46,893 nt of DNA, from assembly GCA_030841285.1 (NCBI GenBank), contig JAVECW010000011.1, forward strand, positions 1-46,893, read 5' to 3'. A model generated the notes under the pieces. The model did no database searches, had not been told where the DNA came from, and saw only the letters and a list, made by a program, of their open reading frames with translations. Positions 33,045 through 40,924 of the stretch are shown here, piece after piece. Each line of letters begins with the position of its first letter. Positions within the stretch are counted from its first letter, which is position 1. A program made the translations under genes and the position numbers. Source of the DNA: Microbacteriaceae bacterium (GTDB taxonomy: Bacteria > Actinomycetota > Actinomycetes > Actinomycetales > Microbacteriaceae).

Positions 33045-33061
33045 CGCACTGCCGGGTCATC
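33022..33061. repeat. 20-bp tandem duplication spanning the FAH/aspA ends
   Basis: GACGCACTGCCGGGTCATCT (33022-33041) is followed by a copy differing at the last base. The first copy encodes the FAH C-terminus; the second carries the aspA stop codon on the other strand. Confidence 0.9.
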
Positions 33062-34598
33062 GACGAGTGCCCTCCTCGCCGTGCGTGTCCAGCGGCTCGC
33101 CCGTCACTGGGAGCGGGATAACGGGAATGGCCGTCGTCATCGCCTCGAGCCCGCTGAGCCTCGCCGGCGAGAGCAGGCGCGTCACCTCGTCGCGGCCCAT
33201 CAGCTTGGCCTCGACGACGAGGTCGGCGACATTGCCTCCGGTCAGGAGCGCGGTCTTGGCCAGGGCGGCCGCGGCCGCGTAGCCGATGTACGGCATGAGC
33301 GCCGTGATCACCCCGACGGACGATCCGACCATCGCGCCCAGCCGCTCCTCGTTGGCCGTGATGCCGTCGACGCAATTGACCCTCAGGGTACGGAAGGCCT
33401 GCGTCATCCACGTGATGCTTTGCAGCAGCGAATGCGCGATGACGGGTTCGAAGGCGTTGAGTTGGAGTTGGCCGCCCTCCGCTGCCATGGTGACTGTGAC
33501 ATCCGCGCCGGCGACCGAGAAGGCGACCTGGTTGACGACCTCGGGAATGACGGGATTGACCTTGCCAGGCATGATGCTCGAACCCGCCTGCATGGGCGGC
33601 AGGTTGATTTCGCCGAAGCCCGCCTGCGGACCACTCGAGAGAAGCCGGAGGTCGTTACAGATCTTGGAGAGCTTGATGGCGCTGCGCTTGAGCGCACCGC
33701 TGAACGACATGAAGACGCCCGCGTCGCTCGTCGACTCGATAAGATCTGGCGCGGTCTCCAGGTTGAGGCCGGTGATGTCGTTGAGGTGGCGGCACGCGGC
33801 GGCGGCGTATCCGGGATCGGCCGTGATGCCCGTGCCGATCGCGGTCGCCCCGAGGTTGATCTCGGCGAGGAGCCAGGTGGTCTCGGTCAGACGGGCGTGG
33901 TCCTCCGTGAGGGTCGTTGCGAAGCCGTGGAACTCCTGGCCGAGCGTCATCGGCACCGCATCCTGCAACTGCGTCCTGCCGACCTTGAGCACGTGGCGGA
34001 ACTCGTCACTCTTCTTCGCGAACGCGTCGCGCAAGAGCCCGAGCTCATCCAGCAGGTGCTTGAGTGAGAAGGCGAGCGCGATCTTGACCGCGGTCGGGTA
34101 CGTGTCGTTCGTGCTCTGGCTGCGGTTGACGTCGTCGATCGGGTGCAGGAACTCGTACTCGCCCTTGGCATGTCCGTCGAGCTCGAGCCCGATGTTGGCG
34201 ATGACCTCGTTGGCGTTCATGTTCGTCGACGTCCCCGCGCCGCCCTGGATGACGCCCACCACGAACTCCTCGTGGAACTTGCCGTCGATGATCAGCTGGC
34301 AGGCCCGGTCGACCAGGTCGACCTTGTGCGGTTCGAGCACACCGATTTCGAGATTGGCGCGAGCTGCGGCCTGCTTCACGCAGGCGAGCGCGACGATGAG
34401 ATCCGGGTAGACCGAGATCGGGCGCTTCGCGATCGGGAAGTTCTCGAGCGCCCTCGAGGTGTGGATTCCCCAATATGCGTTTGCGGGAATCTCTCGGCTG
34501 CCGAGCGAATCCGACTCGATGCGGACCGGTCCAGACCCCGCCGACGGCGTCGGCACATCCTGCACGTTCTCCGACGCATCGATGACCCGTTGGGACAT
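33057..34598 (-). CDS. aspA: Aspartate ammonia-lyase
   Basis: A 513-residue member of the fumarase/aspartase superfamily. VGVIQGGAGTSTNMNANEVI, with the HPIDDVNRSQSTNDTYPTAV block, and AGSSIMPGKVNPVIPEVV (the flexible catalytic SS loop) fit aspartase better than class II fumarase. AGGAGG stands 7 bases before the ATG. It lies 14 bases after the aldehyde dehydrogenase gene and is probably co-transcribed. It would convert aspartate to fumarate and ammonia. Confidence 0.92.
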   Translation of the reverse strand: MSQRVIDASENVQDVPTPSAGSGPVRIESDSLGSREIPANAYWGIHTSRALENFPIAKRPISVYPDLIVALACVKQAAARANLEIGVLEPHKVDLVDRACQLIIDGKFHEEFVVGVIQGGAGTSTNMNANEVIANIGLELDGHAKGEYEFLHPIDDVNRSQSTNDTYPTAVKIALAFSLKHLLDELGLLRDAFAKKSDEFRHVLKVGRTQLQDAVPMTLGQEFHGFATTLTEDHARLTETTWLLAEINLGATAIGTGITADPGYAAAACRHLNDITGLNLETAPDLIESTSDAGVFMSFSGALKRSAIKLSKICNDLRLLSSGPQAGFGEINLPPMQAGSSIMPGKVNPVIPEVVNQVAFSVAGADVTVTMAAEGGQLQLNAFEPVIAHSLLQSITWMTQAFRTLRVNCVDGITANEERLGAMVGSSVGVITALMPYIGYAAAAALAKTALLTGGNVADLVVEAKLMGRDEVTRLLSPARLSGLEAMTTAIPVIPLPVTGEPLDTHGEEGTRR

Positions 34599-34612
34599 CT
34601 TCGTGCCTCCTC

Positions 34613-36004
34613 TCAGCTCAGCTTCCTGAGCAGACCGCGGATAAAACGATCCTTGCGCTCGGTGTACGGCGGGTAGATGAGCCGCAGGGTGTCTGGCGTG
34701 AGCGGCTTGCTCAAGACCGCCTTCTCATGACTGAAAACCTCGAGCGAGCGTTCGCCGTGGTACGCACCGAACCCGCTCTCGCCCACCCCGCCGAATGGCA
34801 GGCCGGAGACGGCGAGGTGCGCGGCGGGAACGTTGAAGCCGATCGCACCGGAACTGGTCTCGGTCAGGAAGCGGCGACGCACGGCATCCTTCTCGGTGAA
34901 CGCGTAAAGCGCGAGCGGCCTGTCACCTTCCCTGATGAATTGGATGGCGTCCTCGACGCCAGACACGGTCACGATCGGGAGGATCGGGCCGAAGACCTCC
35001 TGCTGCATGATGCCGGACTCCCGTGGAATGTCGGCGAGGATCGTCGGCGCGAAGTAGCGGGTCGATGCATCCGAAGCACCTCCCAGCACCGTGCGACCGT
35101 CGGCGAGCAGCCCGGTCAGGCGGGCGAACTGCGCATCGTTGACGATGCGCCCGTAGTCGGGACTCGTCTCAGGGTTGTCTCCGTAGAACTCACGCACGGC
35201 CGCGACCAACAGCGGTTCGAGTGCGCGCGCGACCTCGGGGGCCGCGAGGAGGTAATCGGGCGCAACGCAGGTCTGCCCCGCGTTCATGAACTTGCCCCAG
35301 GCGATGCGCCGTGCCGCAACGGCGAGATCCACGCTGTCGTCGACGTAGACGGGCGACTTGCCGCCCAGCTCGAGAGTGACGGGCGTGAGATTCTTGACCG
35401 AGGCCGACATGACGAGGCGGCCGACCCTGCTGTTGCCCGTGTAGAAGATGTGGTCGAAGCGTTGCGCGAGCAGCTCGGTCGTCTCCGCGACAGCGCCTTC
35501 GACGACCGCGACCGCGCGCTGGTCAAGATACCTCGGAATAAGACCTGCGATCGCGGCGGATGTCGCCGGCGCGAGCTCGCTCGGCTTGAGAACGACCGCA
35601 TTTCCGCCGGCGAGCGCGCCCACGAGGGGCGCGAGTATGAGCTGCACCGGATAATTCCACGGTGCGATGACGAGAACGACGCCAAGTGGCTCCCGAACAA
35701 CGGATGCCCGCGCCGGCATGAGCGAGCCAGGAACCGAAACTGGCCTCGGCCGCAGCCACTTCCGCAGGCGCTTGAACGCGTAGTCGATCTCGCCGACAAC
35801 GAAGCCGATCTCGCCAAGCTGTGACTCGGTCGGATTCTTGCCGAGGTCACGCTTCAACGCGTGCTCGATCTCGGCGCCGTTCTCGATGAGGAGTGCACGC
35901 AGCGCGCGCAGCTGACGCATGCGCCAAGCCAGAGGCTTGGTCGTACCCGCCTCGAACGTTGTCCGGAGCCCGGCAACGGTGCCGATGATCTCGCCATGAG
36001 TCAT
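34613..36004 (-). CDS. Aldehyde dehydrogenase (class 3-like)
   Basis: A 463-residue NAD(P)-dependent aldehyde dehydrogenase. VIAPWNYPVQLILAPLVGAL and KPSELAP bind cofactor, ELGGKSPVYVDD carries the general-base Glu, and MNAGQTCVAPDYLL the catalytic Cys. The C-terminus (LRLIYPPYTERK) resembles the membrane-associated class 3 enzymes. The ATG at 36004 follows TAGGAT by 6 bases and has no clear ribosome binding site. First gene of a two-gene operon with aspA. Confidence 0.92.
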   Translation of the reverse strand: MTHGEIIGTVAGLRTTFEAGTTKPLAWRMRQLRALRALLIENGAEIEHALKRDLGKNPTESQLGEIGFVVGEIDYAFKRLRKWLRPRPVSVPGSLMPARASVVREPLGVVLVIAPWNYPVQLILAPLVGALAGGNAVVLKPSELAPATSAAIAGLIPRYLDQRAVAVVEGAVAETTELLAQRFDHIFYTGNSRVGRLVMSASVKNLTPVTLELGGKSPVYVDDSVDLAVAARRIAWGKFMNAGQTCVAPDYLLAAPEVARALEPLLVAAVREFYGDNPETSPDYGRIVNDAQFARLTGLLADGRTVLGGASDASTRYFAPTILADIPRESGIMQQEVFGPILPIVTVSGVEDAIQFIREGDRPLALYAFTEKDAVRRRFLTETSSGAIGFNVPAAHLAVSGLPFGGVGESGFGAYHGERSLEVFSHEKAVLSKPLTPDTLRLIYPPYTERKDRFIRGLLRKLS

Positions 36005-36010
36005 GGCCCC

Positions 36011-36016
36011 ATCCTA
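36011..36016 (-). promoter_or_regulatory. -10 hexamer for a leaderless start (aldehyde dehydrogenase)
   Basis: TAGGAT on the minus strand, 6 bases, then ATG at 36004. The intervening GGGGCC is not complementary to the 16S tail. Confidence 0.45.
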
Positions 36017-36038
36017 GGCGGCGGCTAGTCCCGCGACT

Positions 36039-37643
36039 TCAGACGTGCGGCACGAACTCCTGCCAGGCACGTCGGCGCGCTCCGCGCGGATCCGACTCGA
36101 TGTAGTCCTGCCGATCGATGATGAGCGTTAGCCTGCTGGGTTCGCTGTATTGCTGCCATTTCGGGCGCGGCACCGTTCGCGGTGGCGTTGCACTCTCCGA
36201 CAACGGTCCGTTCGGATCGCCGGTGGCCGCAAAGGCCAGCCAGCGGTGTCGCATCCGCCTGCCCGCCGCATTGAACGCCCTGCGCCCGCCAAGGACGGTC
36301 ATGGCGCGGCCGAACCAGGTGTTCATGCGGTCGAAGACCGCGAAGAGTTCGATGCCGTGCGTAGCATCCAACCCCAGCATGCGCACGAGTCGCGGCGCAA
36401 TGTCGAAGCGGTAGAAGTAGACGGGAGCGAAGCGCGCGTGCCGCTCCCCCACCTTCACCGTCGGGTACCAGAACGAGTAGTCCCCCGCGAAATCCCCCGC
36501 GGCCCTGCGCGCTGGCAGCCCCGGGTATTCGGCCTTGATCGCCTTGCGCGTCTTCTTTCGTGTCTTCGCAAAGATCGCGCGGATGCGAGCGGGTGACGAC
36601 GCGAGGATATCGAGCCGTCCGAAGAACAGCGATCCCTCCCTGTCGTTCGTTCCGATGATGAGCGGCACCCGATGCGCTCGGCCGTACTTGAACGCGTCGA
36701 GCGGCCGCTCGGGCAGGTAGTCGCCGTCGATCACGGGGCACAGGCAGATCGTGCCGGGCAGCTCATCTGGCGTCCGCAGCTGCAGCTCGGTCGTCGCCTT
36801 GACGAGATCTGCCACGTCCGCCGTCGCGAGCAGGCGAGCGGCATCCTCTGGGGTCGTCGACTCGACGCTCGAGTTGTCGACCGCGGCACTCAGGAATTCG
36901 ACAAACTCGCCCGCCCACTGCGCTGTCAACTCTGGGAGGTAGATCGCATTCGGCGGCGGGCTCTGCGCGATCGCGCGGTGGAAGAGGCCCGCAGCGGCGG
37001 GTGTCGCCATCAGCGTCGTGACGGCATTGCCGCCGGCTGACTCGCCGAAGATCGTGACGTTGCCGGGGTCACCGCCGAACACGTGGATGTTGTCGCGCAC
37101 CCACTCGAGTGCGGCCACCTGGTCGCGCAGGCCCAGGTTGCTCTCGAAGGGGCGCTCCGGCGTCGAATAGCGGGTGAAGTCGAGGTAGCCGAGCGCTCCG
37201 AGCCGGTAGTGGATGCCCACGTAGACGATCCCGCCTCGGCGTGCGAGGGTCTCGCCGTCGCGCGGAATCGTTCGGTTCGAACCCACGCTGTACGCCCCGC
37301 CGTGAATGAAGACCATAACCGGCGCAGGGCCGTCGCCGTTGAAGCCACCGGCCCGGCGAATGACGTTGAGGTTGAGGCAGTCCTCGCCCATGGGGGTCCC
37401 TGGCGCGGCGCCCAGAAACAGCCCCCGGTGCGCCTGCGGGGCGACGTTGCCCCATTCGGCGGCGTCACGCACGCCTTCCCACGGCACGACCTGCCGCGGA
37501 GCGCGAAAGCGCAATTCGCCGACGGGAGGGGCGGAGTACGGGATGCCCCGCCACACGTCGACGCCGGATTCCCTCGCCCCGCGGACCAGGCCGCCGGACA
37601 CACGGAACGTAAGGTCGCTGCCCGTCCGCGTGTCGACACTCAC
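36039..37643 (-). CDS. Type-B carboxylesterase/lipase
   Basis: A 534-residue carboxylesterase of the cholinesterase-like type-B family. WRGIPYSAPPVGELRFRAP and EDCLNLNVIR are family markers, HGGAYSVGSN is the oxyanion hole and TIFGESAGGNAVTTLM carries the nucleophilic Ser. No signal peptide, so cytosolic. The GTG at 37643 follows a TAGTCT hexamer by 6 bases. Substrate unknown; such enzymes hydrolyse small esters. Confidence 0.9.
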   Translation of the reverse strand: MSVDTRTGSDLTFRVSGGLVRGARESGVDVWRGIPYSAPPVGELRFRAPRQVVPWEGVRDAAEWGNVAPQAHRGLFLGAAPGTPMGEDCLNLNVIRRAGGFNGDGPAPVMVFIHGGAYSVGSNRTIPRDGETLARRGGIVYVGIHYRLGALGYLDFTRYSTPERPFESNLGLRDQVAALEWVRDNIHVFGGDPGNVTIFGESAGGNAVTTLMATPAAAGLFHRAIAQSPPPNAIYLPELTAQWAGEFVEFLSAAVDNSSVESTTPEDAARLLATADVADLVKATTELQLRTPDELPGTICLCPVIDGDYLPERPLDAFKYGRAHRVPLIIGTNDREGSLFFGRLDILASSPARIRAIFAKTRKKTRKAIKAEYPGLPARRAAGDFAGDYSFWYPTVKVGERHARFAPVYFYRFDIAPRLVRMLGLDATHGIELFAVFDRMNTWFGRAMTVLGGRRAFNAAGRRMRHRWLAFAATGDPNGPLSESATPPRTVPRPKWQQYSEPSRLTLIIDRQDYIESDPRGARRRAWQEFVPHV

Positions 37644-37649
37644 CTCTCG

Positions 37650-37655
37650 AGACTA
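37650..37655 (-). promoter_or_regulatory. -10 hexamer for a leaderless start (carboxylesterase)
   Basis: TAGTCT on the minus strand, 6 bases (CGAGAG), then GTG at 37643. GAGAG could alternatively act as a weak ribosome binding site. Confidence 0.4.
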
Positions 37656-37696
37656 GGCGGATCGGGCGCCGCGCGCAGCATCAGCAGCATCGCCGT

Positions 37697-37787
37697 CGGC
37701 AACTCAGGCTGGATGGCCGCCGACCGCCGGCAGCCCACCAAAACAGCCGCAGCAGAGCCGCGACGCGCGCCTCAGCCTGAGTTGCCG
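37697..37787. repeat. 15-bp inverted repeat, 91 bp overall
   Basis: CGGCAACTCAGGCTG at 37697-37711 is exactly complementary to CAGCCTGAGTTGCCG at 37773-37787, enclosing 61 bases. It lies between the helicase end and the esterase start. There is no flanking target duplication visible and no coding capacity. Confidence 0.85.
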
Positions 37788-37804
37788 GCGCTGGACACCG
37801 GCAA
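37782..37804 (-). terminator. Hairpin after the helicase gene
   Basis: TTGCCGG and CCGGCAA arms around a 9-base loop, touching the helicase stop at 37805. One arm is shared with the 91-bp inverted repeat, so the two structures exclude each other. Confidence 0.5.
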
Positions 37805-40378
37805 TCAGAGTTGGCTGACGTCCGTGACGCGCACGATCGCCGCGCCCTGCTCGACCGACGCCGCCAGGTCGACCTCGGCGCTGATGCCCCAGTCGTGGTC
37901 GCCGGCGGGGTCGGCGAGGATCTGGCGCACGCGCCACACCCCGGCTGACCCGGCCGCGCTGTCGTCGATCATGATCATCGCCGCGCTCCTGGCATCCGCG
38001 CCCGTGCCGATCGCATCGTGCACCTCGAAGTACGCGTCCAGAGCGTCTGCCCAGTCGTCCGCCGTGAACGACGTCGCTGATCCGGATGCCGCCTCCAGCT
38101 CCCCGAGTGCGTCTACGTGCTCGAGCGCGGCGAGCTGCACCCGACGGAACAGCTCGTTGCGCACGAGGACCGTGAAAGCGCGCCGGTTGGTCGTGACGTT
38201 CGTCGGAGTGGGTGGCAGTACCGCGTGCGACTCGGCCTCATGGCGGGCGGCGTTGGGGTGCGCGAGCTCCTCCCATTCATCGAGCAGGCTCGAGTCGACC
38301 TGGCGCACGAGCTCGCCGAGCCACTCGATGAGGTCGAGCAGGTCTTCACTCCGGGCCTCGGCCGGGATCGTCTGCCGCGCCGCCCGGAACGCGTCGGAGA
38401 GGTAGCGCAGCACGACACCTTCCGAACGCGCGAGCTTGTAGAAGGCGATGAACTCGCCGAAGCTCATGGCCCGCTCATACATGTCGCGCACGACCGACTT
38501 CGGGCTCAACTCGAAGTCCGCGACCCAGGGCTGCGACGCGGCGTATGTCACGAATGCCTGGGTGAGCAGTTCGTCGAGAGGCTTCGGATACGTCACCTCC
38601 TCGAGCAGCTCCATGCGCTGGTCGTACTCGATGCCCTCGGCCTTCATCGCGGCCACGGCCTCGCCGCGCGCAGCGAACTGCTGCGCTGAGAGCACCGGAC
38701 GCGGATCGTCGAGGGTGGCCTCGACGATCGAGACCAGGTCGAGCGCGTAGGTCGGCGACGGTGCATCCTCGCTGCCTGGATCGAGCAGGTCGAATGCGGC
38801 GAGCGCGAACGTCGACAGCGGCTGGTTGAGGGCGAAGTTCGGCTGCAGGTCGACGGTGAGGCGGATCGAGTCGCCGTGCTGCTCGACGACACCCGCCGTG
38901 CGCAACGTGCGGTAGATGCCGAGCGCCCTCCTGGCAAGCGCGAGCTGCCGCTTCCATGGTTCGTGGTTGTCGAAGATGAGTGCGTGCATGTGCGCGTACG
39001 CGTCACCACCGCGCCCGATGACGTTGATCATCATGGCGCTCGTGACCTGCATGCTCGACGTCAGGGTCTCCGGCGCCGCCTCGACGAGCCTCTGGAACGA
39101 CGGCTCACCCCACGAGACGAAGCCCTCCGGCGCCTTCTTGCGGATGATCTTGCGCTTCTTCTTCGGATCGTCCCCGGCCTTCTCGATGGCCTTGAGATTC
39201 TCGGTCTCGTGCTCGGGCGCCTGCACGACGACAGTGCCCGCCGTGTCGAAGCCCGCCCGACCGGCCCTGCCAGCGATCTGGTGGAACTCGCGTGCATTGA
39301 GCTGGCGCATCCGCGTGCCGTCGAATTTCGTGAGCGCCGTGAGCAGGACCGTGCGGATGGGCACATTGATGCCGACACCGAGCGTGTCCGTGCCGCAGAT
39401 CACCCTGAGCAGACCCCGCTGCGCGAGCTGTTCGACCAGGCGGCGATACTTGGGAAGCATGCCGGCGTGGTGCACGCCGATCCCGGCCCGGATGAGCCTG
39501 GACAGCGTCTTGCCGAAACTCGTCGTGAAGCGGAACTCGCCGATGAGCTCGGCGATCTCGTCGCGCTGCTCCCGGCTCGCCACCTTGACGCTCGACAGCG
39601 CCTGCGCACGCTCGAGCGCCGCGAGTTGCGAGAAGTGCACGATGTACACGGGCGCCTGGTTGGTCGACAGCAGGTCCTCGACCGTCTCGTGAACCGGCGT
39701 CGTCGCGTAGTAGTAATGCAACGGAACCGGGCGGTCCACGCCCGTGACGACGGCCGTCTCTCGACCTGTGCGCCTGCCCAGGTCGCGCGCGAGCTCCGTG
39801 ACATCGCCGAGGGTCGCCGACATCAGGATGAACTGCACGCCGGGCAGCGAAAGCAGCGGAACCTGCCACGCCCACCCGCGCTCCGGATCGGAGTAGAAAT
39901 GGAACTCGTCCATCACGACCTGTCCGACCGGGGTGTCCGCGCCCTGCCGCAAGGCGAGATTGGCGAGGATCTCGGCCGTACAGCAGATGATCGGCGCGTC
40001 GGCATTGACCGACGAATCGCCCGTCATCATGCCGACGTTCTCTGCGCCGAACGTCTCGACGAGAGCGAAGAACTTCTCGGAGACGAGCGCCTTGATCGGC
40101 GCGGTGTAGAAACTACGGATGCCATGCGCGAGCGCAGCGAAGTGCGCACCGACCGCGACGAGCGACTTCCCCGTCCCCGTCGGGGTGCTCAGGATGACGT
40201 TCGCACCGGAGACGATCTCGATGATCGCCTCCTCCTGCGCCGGATAGAGCTGGATCCCGCCTTCCGTCACCCACTCCGCGAAGGATTCGTAAACCGCGTC
40301 CGCGTCATAGAGGGCGTCGTCATGGCCGGTGGCGGATGTCGGCAGGGCGTCGACGAGCGAGGTGCGAACGGTGGACAT
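37805..40378 (-). CDS. Ski2-like DEAD/DEAH-box RNA helicase with DUF3516
   Basis: An 857-residue helicase. LSTPTGTGKSL (Walker A, residues 63-73), MDEFHFYSD (DExH box), ILMSATLGD (motif III) and FHQIAGRAGRAGFDTAG (motif VI) are all present, so it should be active. The C-terminal half matches the actinobacterial DUF3516 extension. GVHHAGMLPKYRRLVEQLAQ is typical of the Ski2/Mtr4 branch, which unwinds structured RNA. Upstream GTTAAT lies 5 bases before the ATG, so it may be leaderless too. Confidence 0.9.
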   Translation of the reverse strand: MSTVRTSLVDALPTSATGHDDALYDADAVYESFAEWVTEGGIQLYPAQEEAIIEIVSGANVILSTPTGTGKSLVAVGAHFAALAHGIRSFYTAPIKALVSEKFFALVETFGAENVGMMTGDSSVNADAPIICCTAEILANLALRQGADTPVGQVVMDEFHFYSDPERGWAWQVPLLSLPGVQFILMSATLGDVTELARDLGRRTGRETAVVTGVDRPVPLHYYYATTPVHETVEDLLSTNQAPVYIVHFSQLAALERAQALSSVKVASREQRDEIAELIGEFRFTTSFGKTLSRLIRAGIGVHHAGMLPKYRRLVEQLAQRGLLRVICGTDTLGVGINVPIRTVLLTALTKFDGTRMRQLNAREFHQIAGRAGRAGFDTAGTVVVQAPEHETENLKAIEKAGDDPKKKRKIIRKKAPEGFVSWGEPSFQRLVEAAPETLTSSMQVTSAMMINVIGRGGDAYAHMHALIFDNHEPWKRQLALARRALGIYRTLRTAGVVEQHGDSIRLTVDLQPNFALNQPLSTFALAAFDLLDPGSEDAPSPTYALDLVSIVEATLDDPRPVLSAQQFAARGEAVAAMKAEGIEYDQRMELLEEVTYPKPLDELLTQAFVTYAASQPWVADFELSPKSVVRDMYERAMSFGEFIAFYKLARSEGVVLRYLSDAFRAARQTIPAEARSEDLLDLIEWLGELVRQVDSSLLDEWEELAHPNAARHEAESHAVLPPTPTNVTTNRRAFTVLVRNELFRRVQLAALEHVDALGELEAASGSATSFTADDWADALDAYFEVHDAIGTGADARSAAMIMIDDSAAGSAGVWRVRQILADPAGDHDWGISAEVDLAASVEQGAAIVRVTDVSQL

Positions 40379-40384
40379 GATGCA

Positions 40385-40413
40385 TTAACACTTGCATGGC
40401 TGGGTGGTACGTT
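40385..40413 (+). promoter_or_regulatory. Promoter of the AraC-family gene, leaderless start
   Basis: TTAACA (40385-40390), 17 bases, TACGTT (40408-40413), then 6 bases to the ATG at 40420. This is the best-formed promoter of the leaderless set and it decides the start codon. Confidence 0.6.
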
Positions 40414-40419
40414 CGTCCC

Positions 40420-40854
40420 ATGACTCCCCAGGAGCTCGCTAATCTCGCGCACCTGCGCAGGGCGCGGGACCTGATCGACCGCGAGTTCGCGCGTCCACTC
40501 GACGTGCCGACAATGGCCCGCCGTGCACTGATGTCGCCTGCGCACTTCTCCCGGCAGTTCCGCGCGGCATATGGCGAGACGCCATACGGCTACCTCGTGA
40601 CCCGCAGGATCGAGCGGGCGATGGCACTGCTCCGCGCGGGAATGAGCGTGACCGACGCGTGCATGGCGGTCGGCTGTACCTCGCTCGGCTCATTCAGTTC
40701 ACGATTCACCGAGCTCGTTGGCGAGACGCCGAGCGCATACCGCATCCGCGAGCACCACGCGGTGTCGGCCATGCCGGCGTGCGTGGCGAAGCTGCACACC
40801 CGGCCGACCAGGGTGAGCCGGATTCGAGAAGTGGCCCGCCAGACAGCCGCCTGA
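40420..40854 (+). CDS. AraC-family DNA-binding regulator, HTH domain only
   Basis: A 144-residue protein that is almost entirely the AraC-type double helix-turn-helix. ALMSPAHFSRQFRAAYGETP is the first helix-turn-helix and VTDACMAVGCTSLGSFSSRF the second, ending FTELVGETPSAYR. There is no N-terminal sensor domain, so any signal must come from a partner or simply from expression level. The start at 40420 follows its -10 by 6 bases. It diverges from the helicase. Confidence 0.88.
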   Translation: MTPQELANLAHLRRARDLIDREFARPLDVPTMARRALMSPAHFSRQFRAAYGETPYGYLVTRRIERAMALLRAGMSVTDACMAVGCTSLGSFSSRFTELVGETPSAYRIREHHAVSAMPACVAKLHTRPTRVSRIREVARQTAA

Positions 40855-40912
40855 TCTCGGCCGCACGACCAGCTCACTCCCGCACTTCGACACGGTGAGG
40901 ATCTTGCAGGCT

Positions 40913-40918
40913 TAGACT
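40913..40918 (+). promoter_or_regulatory. -10 hexamer for a leaderless start (SDR gene)
   Basis: TAGACT, 6 bases, then GTG at 40925. No Shine-Dalgarno. Confidence 0.5.
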
Positions 40919-40924
40919 GCTCCG

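Noticed and set aside
37697-37787. 91-bp inverted repeat considered as a miniature insertion element
   Set aside because: No target-site duplication is visible at its ends and one arm is part of the helicase hairpin, so a structural role is simpler.
38876-40423. Long plus-strand frame opposite the helicase
   Set aside because: It mirrors third-position GC bias of the helicase gene and contains no recognisable domain.
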